Positions 28,132 through 37,901 of a DNA stretch of 64,000 nucleotides are shown piece after piece. The position numbers were made by a program, and so were the translations under genes. The notes under the pieces are model-generated. The model had not been told where the DNA came from. It worked only from the letters and a program-made list of their open reading frames with translations, and did not search any database. Source of the DNA: Cohnella faecalis (GTDB taxonomy: Bacteria > Bacillota > Bacilli > Paenibacillales > Paenibacillaceae); assembly GCF_003570905.1 (NCBI RefSeq), contig NZ_QXJM01000048.1, positions 1-64,000 on the forward strand. The letters run 5' to 3'. Positions within the stretch are counted from its first letter, which is position 1. Every line of letters begins with the position of its first letter.

Positions 28132-29446
28132 ATGTCTCCTGTTCCGGACTAAGCATAATATCGGCGTCCTGCAGCATCCACTCGATATAACACCCGTAAC
28201 CCGAAGTCGGATCGTTCACGAACACGTGAGTGACCGCTCCAACCAATTTTCCGTTTTGCAAAATCGGACTTCCGCTCATTCCTTGCACGATTCCCCCGGT
28301 TTGCTCCAGAAGCTTCGGATCGGTCACCCGAATAACCATGCCTTTCGTTGCCGGCTTAGCCTGCTTGCTTACGTGAACGATTTCAATGGCGAACCTTTCC
28401 ACCGTCTGACCGCCTACGACCGTCAATATTTCCGCAGGCCCTTCCTTCACTTCCTCCGCGAATGCGACAGGCATCGGTTCCGCATGATACGCATGTCCGG
28501 GCATTTCGCTCATTTTACCGAAAATGCCGAAAGGAGTATTGCGTTCGACGTTGCCTAACGTACGGCCTTCCTTTACGAAAATGGCTCTTTTTTCTCCCGG
28601 CTCCCCATTTTGGCTTTTCGAAATGGACGTCACCTTCGATTGCAAAATTTCCCCGCTGCCGACCACAATAGGCGTCTGGGTGTCCATATCCGTGATGACG
28701 TGCCCTAGAGCGCCGTATACGCCTTGATCAGGAGCGTAGAACGTCAATGTGCCTACGCCGGCCGCCGAGTCGCGAATGTACAGTCCGAGACGCCACGCCT
28801 TGTCTTCCTGGTCGTAAGCAGGCTTGAGTGTCGTGTGGAACTTTTCCTTGCCCCGTTGGACGAGAAGAGCAAGCGACTTGCCGCTTTGTCCCGCTTCGCT
28901 GGCGATGCCGGCAACTTTGGATACGTCGTTCAACGGCTTGCCGTTAATCTCTACGATAAGATCCCCAAGTTTGAGCCTGGCTTCCTCTCCGGGCGAAATT
29001 TTCGTATTCGGCGCCGTCTCCACGAGGTGATGTCCTACAACCATAATGCCCGCGGATTTCACTTTGACTCCGATCGTCTGACCGCCCGGAATAACGCGCA
29101 AATCCGGAACGACTTGAAGCTTCACCGTTTTGAATGGGATTTTGCCGAACAGCTTCAGCTTCAATTCCGATACGCCGCTGCGTTTCGGTTGAATGGATAA
29201 AGGCTTGTTAAGGTTTATGGGAAACGTTCCCATGCTGCTGCCGTTAACGGTCGCTACGTCCGAATTCAAGCTTCCCTCCGCATGAACCGGCATGGCGTAG
29301 TCCAAATGAACGGCTTGTCCTTGAAACATGCGAAGGGTGCTCGGAAACGATGCGAAATGGCGTATCGGGGCGGAACTGACGATAACGGCGAGGATAAGTA
29401 CGGCAACCAAACCGATAAGGCGGCGTTTCATGGGCTTCTGGTACAA
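28118..29446 (-). CDS. spoIVB: SpoIVB serine peptidase
   Basis: Signalling protease made in the forespore that triggers pro-sigma-K processing. The N-terminal membrane anchor (LIGLVAVLILAVIVSSA) is followed by a PDZ domain (ISPGEEARLKLGDLIVEING) and an S55 peptidase domain. Catalytic residues are visible in GALGHVITDMDT (His) and GMSGSPILQNG (Ser). I place the start at the TTG at 29446, behind AAGGGAG; ATG at 29431 is an alternative. The protein is 442 residues. Flanked by recN and spo0A, as expected. Confidence 0.95.
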   Translation of the reverse strand: MYQKPMKRRLIGLVAVLILAVIVSSAPIRHFASFPSTLRMFQGQAVHLDYAMPVHAEGSLNSDVATVNGSSMGTFPINLNKPLSIQPKRSGVSELKLKLFGKIPFKTVKLQVVPDLRVIPGGQTIGVKVKSAGIMVVGHHLVETAPNTKISPGEEARLKLGDLIVEINGKPLNDVSKVAGIASEAGQSGKSLALLVQRGKEKFHTTLKPAYDQEDKAWRLGLYIRDSAAGVGTLTFYAPDQGVYGALGHVITDMDTQTPIVVGSGEILQSKVTSISKSQNGEPGEKRAIFVKEGRTLGNVERNTPFGIFGKMSEMPGHAYHAEPMPVAFAEEVKEGPAEILTVVGGQTVERFAIEIVHVSKQAKPATKGMVIRVTDPKLLEQTGGIVQGMSGSPILQNGKLVGAVTHVFVNDPTSGYGCYIEWMLQDADIMLSPEQETSKAV

Positions 29447-29572
29447 GGTCTCACGCTCCCTTACAGTCTTGACCGACGGCAAATGCAACCGTCGATGGCG
29501 TACTTATAAGGTAACCGCGACCCCCATCTTTTATGTTGCCGAAAAGCTTCCTAGACAAGTCGTTATTCCGCG

Positions 29573-31261
29573 TCAGGATGCGTTTTTTCGTTCCTTGGCG
29601 AGCGTCAGCATTTCTTGTGCGTGATGCCTTGTTTTTTCCGTTACTTCCACTCCTCCGAGCATTCGGGCAAGCTCCTCGACCCGATCTTCGGCGGGCAGCT
29701 CGTTCACGGAAGTAACCGTGCGGCCTTCTTCGGTAACGTCTTTGCGAATTTCGAATTGATGATCGGCCATGCATGCGACTTGCGGCAAATGGGTAATGGC
29801 AAAAACTTGGCAATGACGGGACAACAGCGACAGCTTGTCCGCAATAGCTTGAGCCGCCCGGCCGCTGACACCGGTATCCACTTCGTCGAACACAAGCACC
29901 GGAATGCGGTCGATTCGCGCAAATATCGCTTTGAGAGCAAGCATGACCCTCGACATTTCCCCGCCGGAAGCGATTTTTCCCAACGGTTTCGGCGGTTCGC
30001 CCGGGTTGGTGGACAGCAAAAACTCAGCGTTGTCGCTTCCGGTGGACGTAAGAACGCCCTCAACGAGCTTTACCTCGAATACGGAACGTCCCATCTGCAA
30101 ATCCGCAAGCTCCTGCTCGATCTGCTTGGCAAGAGTCCGGGAAGCTTCTCTTCGGATCGCAGACAGCTTTTCGGCCTGCATGACGAGCTCCTGCTCCAGT
30201 GCATGCTCTTCCTCGGCAAGCACGCGCACCCTGTCGTCCCGGTTCTCAAGCCGATCGGCTTCTTCCCGAATTTTTCGCTCGTATGCCAAAATGTCCTCGA
30301 CCGTCTCGCCATATTTGCGCTTTAGCCCGTACAGCAAGTCCAACCGTTCCTCGATCCGGCTAAGCCGCTGCGGATTGAATTCAATCGTATCGCGGTAATC
30401 GCGCAGCTGATAAGCCGTATCCTCTACGCCGTAATAAGCCGATTGCAGCTGCTCGACGAGAGGCGCCAGCTTCGCGGGATCGACCTTCACGATATCCTGA
30501 AGGCGGTTAAGCGCCCGGGACAGCGCCGCAAGCCCTTTGGAGCCGTAGAGCAGGTCGTACGACTCCGAGACGGCGTCCGACAGCTTCTCCGCGTGCGTCA
30601 GCTTTCGTCTCTCCTCGGCCAGCGATTCGTCTTCTCCGATTTTCAGCTTGGCGCCTTCGATCTCTTCAAGCTGGAACCGGTATAAATCGAGCATTTGCAT
30701 CCCTTGCCTCGATTTGTCCTCCAGCTCGCGGCGCTCCCTGCTTACTTCCTGATAGCGCCGGAATTTTTCTTTGTAGGCCGCTTTATGCGGAATAATCGCT
30801 TCTCCGGAAAACTGATCCAGCCATTCCAGATGGCGGTCGGTTCTGAGCAGCGATTGATGCTCATGCTGTCCATGAATATTGACCAGATGCTCTCCGACTT
30901 CCCGAAGCATCGACAACGTTACGTTTTGCCCGTTAATGCGCGCCGAAGACTTGCCTTGCGAAATCAGCTCGCGCCTGACAAGCAAAGACTCTTCGGAATC
31001 GGCTTCGATGCCGAGCCGCTCCAGCACTTCCCAGACGGGATGGCCGGCAGACAAATCGAACACCGCCTCGATATCGGCTTTGGCTTCGCCATGGCGTATC
31101 ATATCCGCCGAGCCTCGCCCTCCGGCGGCAAGCGCCAGAGCATCGATCACAATCGACTTCCCCGTGCCGGTCTCCCCCGTCAATACATGAAACCCGCGAT
31201 GGAACGAGACGGACACGTTCTCGATGACAGCCAAATTGCGTATGGACAATTCCCGAAGCAT
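29573..31261 (-). CDS. recN: DNA repair protein RecN
   Basis: SMC-like ATPase acting early in double-strand-break repair, 562 residues. Walker A is VLTGETGTGKS near residue 30. Two long coiled-coil arms occupy the middle. The ABC signature IASGGEMSR and Walker B VLVFDEVDTGVSG lie in the C-terminal third. The ATG at 31261 follows AGGAGG with ideal spacing. It lies downstream of argR, as in Bacillus. Confidence 0.96.
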   Translation of the reverse strand: MLRELSIRNLAVIENVSVSFHRGFHVLTGETGTGKSIVIDALALAAGGRGSADMIRHGEAKADIEAVFDLSAGHPVWEVLERLGIEADSEESLLVRRELISQGKSSARINGQNVTLSMLREVGEHLVNIHGQHEHQSLLRTDRHLEWLDQFSGEAIIPHKAAYKEKFRRYQEVSRERRELEDKSRQGMQMLDLYRFQLEEIEGAKLKIGEDESLAEERRKLTHAEKLSDAVSESYDLLYGSKGLAALSRALNRLQDIVKVDPAKLAPLVEQLQSAYYGVEDTAYQLRDYRDTIEFNPQRLSRIEERLDLLYGLKRKYGETVEDILAYERKIREEADRLENRDDRVRVLAEEEHALEQELVMQAEKLSAIRREASRTLAKQIEQELADLQMGRSVFEVKLVEGVLTSTGSDNAEFLLSTNPGEPPKPLGKIASGGEMSRVMLALKAIFARIDRIPVLVFDEVDTGVSGRAAQAIADKLSLLSRHCQVFAITHLPQVACMADHQFEIRKDVTEEGRTVTSVNELPAEDRVEELARMLGGVEVTEKTRHHAQEMLTLAKERKNAS

Positions 31262-31302
31262 AAAGAGCCTCCTTATACTGAAGACGGTATGGTATGCCAA
31301 GC

Positions 31303-31752
31303 TTACTTAAGCATATCGTGAATGCGCCCAACCACTTGCTGACCCTGCTCTTTGGTTCGGGAGACGAGCAGCGTCGTATCGTCGCCGCCGATTGTGCCGA
31401 CCACTTCGGGCCAATCCATTCCGTCGATTAGAGCCGAAATAGTGCCTGCGGTGCCGGGCAAGCATTTGAGCACGACGAGATTTTCGGCTGCCTCTGCGCT
31501 GACGAAATGATCGTGAAGAGCCCGCTTCAGCTTGCTGGCGGGATTGAAGCGCTGATCCTGCGGCAACGAGTATTTGTATCGGCCGTCTTCGAGCGGCACT
31601 TTGATCAATTGAAGCTCCTTGATATCACGCGATACGGTAGCCTGGGTAACATCGAAGCCGCCTACTCCGAGCTCTTCCACCAATTCCTCTTGCGTCTCGA
31701 TTTCCTTGGAGCCGATCAATTCCCTTATTTTCCGTTGTCGTTGACCCTTCAT
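31303..31752 (-). CDS. argR: Arginine repressor ArgR/AhrC
   Basis: Arginine-dependent regulator of arginine synthesis and breakdown, 149 residues. The N-terminal winged helix contains ETQEELVEELG and VTQATVSRDIKELQLIKV. The C-terminal oligomerisation and arginine-binding part includes GTIGGDDTTLLV. The start overlaps the stop of the preceding gene by four bases. Confidence 0.96.
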   Translation of the reverse strand: MKGQRQRKIRELIGSKEIETQEELVEELGVGGFDVTQATVSRDIKELQLIKVPLEDGRYKYSLPQDQRFNPASKLKRALHDHFVSAEAAENLVVLKCLPGTAGTISALIDGMDWPEVVGTIGGDDTTLLVSRTKEQGQQVVGRIHDMLK

Positions 31753-32222
31753 GTCTCGCCATCCTCTACCTGAAATCGAACTTTACGGACTTGCCGTTCA
31801 TTCGGATTCGCTACGACGATTCCGTCGCAATCCGGGAACAATAGCTGGTACACGAGCAGCCGTTCGCGCAGCCCGCTGGCCGTCCAATCGGTAGGCTGCC
31901 GGGCTCGTTCGAGCTTGACCAAATAATATTTGTCTTCCTTGGATGCCAAATAATCAAAATATAGCCGGGTCGGCTGAGGCGGGCCGTCATCCAGCACGAC
32001 CCCCAGCGGAATTCGGTGCTTGCCGGAAAGCACCTCATAGCCGTGCTCCTCCAGCAGCGCGACCGCGTCGTTATCCTCGACTTCGATTCCCCCCGCTCTG
32101 GCGAGCCCTCGCAGCTTCGCCCCCGGCGGATCGTGCAGCCATCTTCTTAAGCGCCACAACACCCATCCGATCATGAACCCCGCCGCGACGAGCATAAGCA
32201 GCCAATCTCCGAAACGCTCCAC
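31749..32222 (-). CDS. Hypothetical membrane-anchored protein between tlyA and argR
   Basis: 157 residues with one N-terminal transmembrane helix (WLLMLVAAGFMIGWVLW) and a cytoplasmic domain I do not recognise. That domain includes YLASKEDKYYLVKLERARQ and ends VRFQVEDGET. I choose the GTG at 32222 because GAGGAGG precedes it at the right distance; an ATG at 32402 would run through the intergenic region. Its stop overlaps argR. Confidence 0.75.
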   Translation of the reverse strand: MERFGDWLLMLVAAGFMIGWVLWRLRRWLHDPPGAKLRGLARAGGIEVEDNDAVALLEEHGYEVLSGKHRIPLGVVLDDGPPQPTRLYFDYLASKEDKYYLVKLERARQPTDWTASGLRERLLVYQLLFPDCDGIVVANPNERQVRKVRFQVEDGET

Positions 32223-32442
32223 CCAGGTAACCTCCTCGAAGCTGCCGTCGGTTGCCTGTTCCGGATGCTCTGTCGTTTGCCGCAGCCTACATAACCTTCG
32301 CGTTGCGGAATCGAAATTCCTCTTTTGTTTTCGGACGCAAAAAAGAGCTGCCCGCGAATACCGGAACTCATCTCCGGCCGTTCTTCGGCAGCTCCGGACC
32401 ATTCCGGTATTGAGTATGAATCACATAGGGTACGTAAGCGAA

Positions 32443-33279
32443 TTATCGAAAAGCGCCGGCGGACTGCCCGACAACGTCTCGAATGAGCTGGGCATGCGAG
32501 ACGGGAGGCCGCGCATCCCCGTCTGTCCTCGCAGGAGGGAATTCCCAGTATGCCAAAAACTCGATGTTCCCCTCGCCGCCCGTAATGGGGGAATACGTCA
32601 GCCCGAGAAGCTCAAATCCTAGTCCCTCGGCCGCATCGAGCACTTCCCGCAGCACCGATGCGTGTACGGACGAATCGCGTACAACGCCTGACTTGCCGAC
32701 CTGCTCGCGGCCCGCTTCGAACTGCGGCTTGATCAGCGCGACCACGCGTCCGTTCGGCTCAAGCAGACCGGTCAATGCCGGCAAAATAAGCTTGAGCGAA
32801 ATAAAGGAAACGTCAATGGAGGCAAATCCCGGACGAGGACCCGGCAGCTGCTCCGGCGTCATATGGCGGAAATTCGTCCGCTCCATGACCAGAACCCGCT
32901 CGTCTTGCCGCAGCGACCAATCCAATTGGTTGTAGCCGACGTCGATCGCGTAGACGAACGAGGCCCCGTTCTGCAGCGCGCAATCGGTGAAGCCTCCTGT
33001 GGAAGCCCCGATATCAAGCATAATCGCTCCGTCCAGCTCGATGCCGAACGATTTGATCGCTTTTTCGAGCTTCAGTCCGCCCCTGCTGACGTATGGGTGC
33101 GGAGCGCCCTTCACTGTGATGGCCGAGTCTCTGGGCACCTTCGTCCCCGCTTTGTCGACGCGTTCGGTTCCTACGAAGACGAGGCCCGCCATAATCGTCG
33201 CCTTCGCCTTTTCCCGGCTTTCAAAATATCCTTGCTCAACGAGCAGCACATCGAGCCTCTCTTTAGCTGCTGCCGTCAT
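32443..33279 (-). CDS. tlyA: TlyA-family rRNA 2'-O-methyltransferase
   Basis: Ribose methyltransferase of 278 residues (YqxC/TlyA family). An N-terminal S4 RNA-binding domain (RLDVLLVEQGYFESREKAKA) is followed by an FtsJ-like SAM-binding domain with MLDIGASTGGFTDCAL. The start overlaps the dxs stop by four bases. Known members methylate 16S or 23S rRNA; the exact target is not inferred. Confidence 0.93.
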   Translation of the reverse strand: MTAAAKERLDVLLVEQGYFESREKAKATIMAGLVFVGTERVDKAGTKVPRDSAITVKGAPHPYVSRGGLKLEKAIKSFGIELDGAIMLDIGASTGGFTDCALQNGASFVYAIDVGYNQLDWSLRQDERVLVMERTNFRHMTPEQLPGPRPGFASIDVSFISLKLILPALTGLLEPNGRVVALIKPQFEAGREQVGKSGVVRDSSVHASVLREVLDAAEGLGFELLGLTYSPITGGEGNIEFLAYWEFPPARTDGDARPPVSHAQLIRDVVGQSAGAFR

Positions 33280-35168
33280 GTGGCGTGCTGCCGCTTGCGA
33301 ACGACCGTCTCCCGAATTTGTTGGGCGACGGCATCCGGCGTAAGCCCCGCTTCTGCGCGCTGCTCCTTCACGGACGCATGCTCCACAAAATGATCCGGCA
33401 CGCCGGCCAGACGGACGGTCATCCCGAAAATGCCGTTAAGCGCGTAATACTCCAGGATCGAGCTGCCGAGACCGCCGAGCGTCGAGCCCTCCTCCAGAAC
33501 GAGAAGCGGAAGCCGCTCTTTGGCAAGGGAAGACAGCATCGCTTCGTCGAGAGGCTTAATGAACCGGGCGTTAATAACGCGAACGTTCAAGCCTTCCCTC
33601 TTAAGCAGCTCCGCCGCTTCTTCCGCTGCCTGAACCATCGGGCCGATGGCGATAATGGCCGCGTAGTCCCCTTCTCGAACCGTCTCCCACGTGCCGAGCG
33701 GAATCGGCGTCGGCTCGGCATCGAAGGCGACGCCCGTTCCTTGAACTCTGGGGTAGCGGATCGCGATCGGACCGTCGTTGTAATCGACAGCCGTCTTCAT
33801 CATGTTGCGCAGCTCGTTCTCATCCTTAGGCATCATAAGAACGATGTTCGGGATATGGCGCAAAAATGCGATATCGTAGACGCCGTGATGAGTCTCCCCG
33901 TCGGCTCCTACGAAGCCTGCGCGGTCGATGGCGAAAATGACGTTCAAATTTTGCCGGCAAATATCGTGGACGACTTGATCGTAGGCCCGCTGCAAGAAAG
34001 TGGAATAGACGGCGAATACCGGCTTCATCCCTTCCATCGCAAGGGCGGACGACATCGTCGCCGCATGCTGCTCGGCGATGCCGACGTCGAACATTCGGTT
34101 GGGAAACCGTTCCGCGAACGGCAGCAAGCCGGAGCCTCCCGGCATCGCAGGAGTAACCGCCACGATTCGCTCGTCCTTTTCCGCCAGCTCGATCAGAACG
34201 TTGCCGAACACTTCCGTATACATCGGCGGTCCGACCGGCTTCAGCATTTGCCCCGATTCGATCTTGTAGGGGCCGCCTCCATGCCATTTGTGGGAATCCG
34301 CTTCCGCGGGAGAATAGCCTTTCCCCTTCGTCGTCAAAACGTGTACGAGCACGGGGCCCTGCACGCTTTCGGCATGCTTGAGCGTTTCCAGCAGCTTGTT
34401 CACGTCGTGGCCGTCCACAGGACCGATATAGTGGAGACCGAACTCCTCGAACAGCATGCCGTCCGGAGTGATCATATATTTCAAGCTGTCCTTCACGCGC
34501 TCGGCCGTCTTCGCCAGCTTGCCGCCTATGGCGGGAACTTTGCGCAGCAGCCAGTCGAGCTCGTCCTTGGCTTTGCGGTACGTTTTGTCGGAACGAACCT
34601 TGCCCAAGTAGTTGTGCAGAGCGCCCACGTTCGGAGCGATCGACATTTCATTGTCGTTCAGTATGACGGTCAGCTTGCTCTTCTCGTGGCCGATGTGGTT
34701 GAGCGCTTCCAGCGCCATGCCGCCGGTCAACGCGCCGTCGCCGATAATGGCAATGACGCGATTCGAGCCGCCCTTCAAATCACGAGCGATAGCCATCCCC
34801 ATCGCGGCGGACAACGAAGTGCTGCTATGGCCCGCTTCCCAGACGTCATGCTCGCTCTCGTTGCGTTTCACGAAGCCGCATAACCCGTCTTTTTGGCGCA
34901 GCGTATCGAACCGGCCTTTGCGGCCTGTCAATATTTTATGAACGTAAGCTTGGTGGCCAACGTCGAATATGAGCTTGTCGGAAGGGCTGTCGTAAAAATA
35001 ATGCAAGGCAAGCGTCAGCTCGACAACGCCAAGGTTCGGCGCGAGATGACCGCCGGTTGCGGACAGCTTCTGGATTAGAAAATGCCGGATTTCTTCGGCG
35101 AGCTGCGGCAAATCGCTCGTCGCCAGCCGTTTCAGATCAGCCGGGCTGTCGATTCTTTCAAGCAACAA
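33276..35168 (-). CDS. dxs: 1-deoxy-D-xylulose-5-phosphate synthase
   Basis: First enzyme of the MEP isoprenoid pathway: pyruvate plus glyceraldehyde 3-phosphate to DXP, using thiamine diphosphate. 630 residues, normal size. FDVGHQAYVHKILTGR, the diphosphate motif GDGALTGGMALEALN, and the pyrimidine-domain residues in DRAGFVGADGETHHG are visible. It lies between ispA and tlyA, the usual Firmicute arrangement. Confidence 0.97.
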   Translation of the reverse strand: MLLERIDSPADLKRLATSDLPQLAEEIRHFLIQKLSATGGHLAPNLGVVELTLALHYFYDSPSDKLIFDVGHQAYVHKILTGRKGRFDTLRQKDGLCGFVKRNESEHDVWEAGHSSTSLSAAMGMAIARDLKGGSNRVIAIIGDGALTGGMALEALNHIGHEKSKLTVILNDNEMSIAPNVGALHNYLGKVRSDKTYRKAKDELDWLLRKVPAIGGKLAKTAERVKDSLKYMITPDGMLFEEFGLHYIGPVDGHDVNKLLETLKHAESVQGPVLVHVLTTKGKGYSPAEADSHKWHGGGPYKIESGQMLKPVGPPMYTEVFGNVLIELAEKDERIVAVTPAMPGGSGLLPFAERFPNRMFDVGIAEQHAATMSSALAMEGMKPVFAVYSTFLQRAYDQVVHDICRQNLNVIFAIDRAGFVGADGETHHGVYDIAFLRHIPNIVLMMPKDENELRNMMKTAVDYNDGPIAIRYPRVQGTGVAFDAEPTPIPLGTWETVREGDYAAIIAIGPMVQAAEEAAELLKREGLNVRVINARFIKPLDEAMLSSLAKERLPLLVLEEGSTLGGLGSSILEYYALNGIFGMTVRLAGVPDHFVEHASVKEQRAEAGLTPDAVAQQIRETVVRKRQHAT

Positions 35169-35282
35169 AGGTTGTTCCCCGCTTTCTGGAGAGGCGCCTA
35201 TAGCGTAGTTTCTTTACAGTAGTATAACACATTCGAAAATTGTTGCCCAACGGAACAACGTCGTAAGGTATCTCAAAAGAAG

Positions 35283-35311
35283 AAAAAGCCCATTGAGCTG
35301 TCTCAACGGGC
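35283..35311 (-). terminator. Terminator after ispA
   Basis: GCCCGTTGAG and CTCAATGGGC form a stem with one G-T pair, followed on the minus strand by a T-run. It lies just past the ispA stop, so dxs is probably read from its own promoter or by read-through. Confidence 0.82.
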
Positions 35312-35328
35312 TTCAAGCGGGTATCGCA

Positions 35329-36249
35329 TTAATGATCGCGCGCCATGATGTAGTCCGCAATTTCCATAAGTCTGTTCGGATCGGCAAGCTTTGCACCCGC
35401 GAGTGCGTCCTTCGCTTCTCCGGTCAGCCTGGCAACGCGGGAACGGCTTTCGTCCAATCCGAGCAAATAGGGATAGGTCACCTTTTCCTGCCGTTCGTCG
35501 CTCTTGACCGGCTTGCCGAGCTTCGTCTCGTCTCCGATCAGGTCGAGAATGTCGTCCTGAATTTGGAAAGCGAGCCCGACGTTCCGTCCGAACAGCCCAA
35601 GAGCTTCCAGCTGCCTCTCCGAAGCTTCGGCGGCATGCCCTCCCGCTCGAAGCGAGAACGCGATGAGGTCGGCCGTCTTGTGCAAATGGATGTTCTCCAG
35701 TTGTTCGAGCGAAGTGATGCCTTGCTCGCCAAGCATGTCGTCGGCTTGGCCGCCGACCATGCCGGAAACGCCGGCAAAGCGGGACAATTCGCGAACGACG
35801 GCAAGCGCCCGTTCGGCGGGAACGCCCAGCTCCGCCGCTTCGGCCGCTTTATGGAAAGCGTGCGTAAGCAAGCCGTCTCCCGCAAGAATGGCCATGGCCT
35901 CGCCATATACTTTATGGTTGGTCGGCCTGCCTCGGCGAAAATCGTCGTTGTCCATCGCCGGCAAATCGTCATGAATGAGCGAATATGTATGGATCATCTC
36001 GACGGCAACGGCGAAAGACAACGCGCGGGCCGAGGCCGCTTCCCCCCCTACGCTGTCGGCGGCGGCAAGCACGAAGATCGGCCGCAGCCTTTTGCCTCCG
36101 GCCAGCAGAGAATAATCCGCGGCCTCCCGAAGAGGCTGCGGGATGCGCCAATCCGATGGAAGAGCGTCTGCCAGCGCCTTCTCGACGATATCTTTTTGCC
36201 TTTTCAAATAGGCTTGCAAGTCCAATGATGAAGTCGTCACGCTGCCCAC
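35329..36249 (-). CDS. ispA: Geranyl/farnesyl diphosphate synthase
   Basis: Short-chain trans-prenyl diphosphate synthase of 306 residues. The first Asp-rich motif is in SLIHDDLPAMDNDD and the second in FQIQDDILDLIGD. GGKRLRP is the substrate-binding beginning. It supplies FPP downstream of the Dxs pathway. Placed between xseB and dxs. Confidence 0.95.
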   Translation of the reverse strand: MGSVTTSSLDLQAYLKRQKDIVEKALADALPSDWRIPQPLREAADYSLLAGGKRLRPIFVLAAADSVGGEAASARALSFAVAVEMIHTYSLIHDDLPAMDNDDFRRGRPTNHKVYGEAMAILAGDGLLTHAFHKAAEAAELGVPAERALAVVRELSRFAGVSGMVGGQADDMLGEQGITSLEQLENIHLHKTADLIAFSLRAGGHAAEASERQLEALGLFGRNVGLAFQIQDDILDLIGDETKLGKPVKSDERQEKVTYPYLLGLDESRSRVARLTGEAKDALAGAKLADPNRLMEIADYIMARDH

Positions 36250-36258
36250 TGCTCCCCT

Positions 36259-36546
36259 TTATTCGCCGGCCGCGTCTTCTCGCGACGGAGTGAACGGCTT
36301 GCGCGAGACGCCCGCTTCGTCTTCGACGAGCATCTCGATCCGGCGTTCCACCTGCTCCAGCTTGTTGCCGCATAGCTTGGACAACGCCATTCCTTCCTGG
36401 AACAGCTCGATTGCCGTCTCCAGAGGGACGTCGCCGCTTTCGAGCTTGGCGACGATCGTCTCCAGCCGCTCCATTGCCTGCTCGAAGCTGACGCTTGCGG
36501 CTTCTTCCGCGGATGACTCGCGGCTATCTTCGTTGCGTTTACCCAT
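36259..36546 (-). CDS. xseB: Exodeoxyribonuclease VII small subunit
   Basis: 95 residues. SFEQAMERLETIVAKLESGDVPLE is the family signature, forming helices that bind the large subunit. It has a longer acidic N-terminal tail than the B. subtilis protein. It overlaps the end of xseA by eight bases. Confidence 0.94.
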   Translation of the reverse strand: MGKRNEDSRESSAEEAASVSFEQAMERLETIVAKLESGDVPLETAIELFQEGMALSKLCGNKLEQVERRIEMLVEDEAGVSRKPFTPSREDAAGE

Positions 36547-37900
36547 TCGGCTTTTCCTCCCCTTGAATGCCCCATACTTGGCAGTCCAATCGCCCGTCGG
36601 CGAGACGGACTCGGATCAGATCGCCGGGCTGAACTTCACCGATCGAACGAATAAGTTCTTTTTCCTGCTCGTTATAGACAAGGCTGTAGCCCCGGCCCAT
36701 AACTTTAAGCGGACTTAGCGCGTCAAGCTGCCGAACGAGCGAGCCAAAGCTGCTTTGCGATTGCTTGATCGCGACGCCCATCGATTGCCTGAGCGCGCGC
36801 TCCGCCGAGACCGCTCTCTTGCGTGCGAAAGCGGCTTGCTCCATCGGGCTGGAAGCGGCGAGACGGCCTTCGAGGCGGGCCAATCTTTCCTTCGCCCTCC
36901 CGGCTTGCGCTTGCGAACGAAACACGAGGCGATCCCGAAGGCGGTCAAGACGCTCCGATTGGGCGAGCAGCGTCCTTCTCGGCTGCGTAAAATAAGGGGA
37001 TCGCGCCGCATGGCGCCATCGTTCGCGGGATTTGCCGACGAGCAAATGCAAGGATTTGACCATGCGCTGCCGCATATGCACAATGCCTTGCTTCAGCTCG
37101 GCTATGTGCGGAACGGCCAGCTCCGCCGCCGCTGTCGGCGTAGCCGCTCGAAGGTCGGAGACGAAATCGGCTATGGTGAAATCCGTCTCGTGACCGACGG
37201 CCGATATGACGGGAATCGTCGAACCGCGTATCGCCCGCGCTACGGCTTCTTCGTTGAACGCCCACAGCTCTTCGAGAGATCCTCCTCCGCGTCCGACGAT
37301 AAGCACGTCCGCTTCGGCTAGCCGGTTCATCGTCTCGATGGCCCGTACGATCGAAGGAGCGGCCCCCGTTCCTTGCACCGATACCGGATAAAGAATGACC
37401 GGCACGGATGGCTGACGGCGACCGAGCGTAATGAGAATATCGCGTACGGCGGCGCCGGTCGGCGATGTGATGACGCCGATCGCCCGAGGGAAGCGAGGAA
37501 TGGGGCGCTTGGCCTCTTCAGCGAAAAGCCCTTCCCCCTCCAGCTTTTTTTTCAGCTGCTCGAATGCGAGAAACAAGCTTCCGATGCCGTCCGGCTGCAT
37601 CGCCGTTACGTAAAATTGGTAGGCTCCGTCTCTCTCGTAGACGGAGACGCCTCCACGCGCCAGAACCTTCATTCCATCCTTGGGAGCGAACGGAAGGCGC
37701 TGATTATAGGAGGCGAACATAATGCTTTTGAGTCGACCGCTTTCGTCCTTGAGCGTGAAGTACATATGACCGCTCGAATGGCGGGTAAAGTTGGAAATTT
37801 CGCCGCGAAGCCAAATGTCCTGCAGCTTCGGGTCGCCCTCCAGCTTCATCTTGATGTAGCGGTTGACGTCCCGGATGCTAAGCACTCGGGTCTGGTCCAT
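36539..37900 (-). CDS. xseA: Exodeoxyribonuclease VII large subunit
   Basis: Catalytic subunit of exonuclease VII, 453 residues. An N-terminal OB fold (LSIRDVNRYIKMKLEGDPKL) is followed by the nuclease domain with GVITSPTGAAVRDI and the family motif IVGRGGGSLEELWAFN, and a long helical C-terminal part. It sits one base downstream of folD and overlaps xseB. Confidence 0.96.
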   Translation of the reverse strand: MDQTRVLSIRDVNRYIKMKLEGDPKLQDIWLRGEISNFTRHSSGHMYFTLKDESGRLKSIMFASYNQRLPFAPKDGMKVLARGGVSVYERDGAYQFYVTAMQPDGIGSLFLAFEQLKKKLEGEGLFAEEAKRPIPRFPRAIGVITSPTGAAVRDILITLGRRQPSVPVILYPVSVQGTGAAPSIVRAIETMNRLAEADVLIVGRGGGSLEELWAFNEEAVARAIRGSTIPVISAVGHETDFTIADFVSDLRAATPTAAAELAVPHIAELKQGIVHMRQRMVKSLHLLVGKSRERWRHAARSPYFTQPRRTLLAQSERLDRLRDRLVFRSQAQAGRAKERLARLEGRLAASSPMEQAAFARKRAVSAERALRQSMGVAIKQSQSSFGSLVRQLDALSPLKVMGRGYSLVYNEQEKELIRSIGEVQPGDLIRVRLADGRLDCQVWGIQGEEKPNG

Positions 37901-37901
37901 G

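Noticed and set aside
32224..32402. Longer form of the hypothetical membrane protein starting at 32402
   Set aside because: The added residues are low-complexity, overlap the presumed promoter region and lack a ribosome site, whereas the GTG at 32222 has an excellent one.
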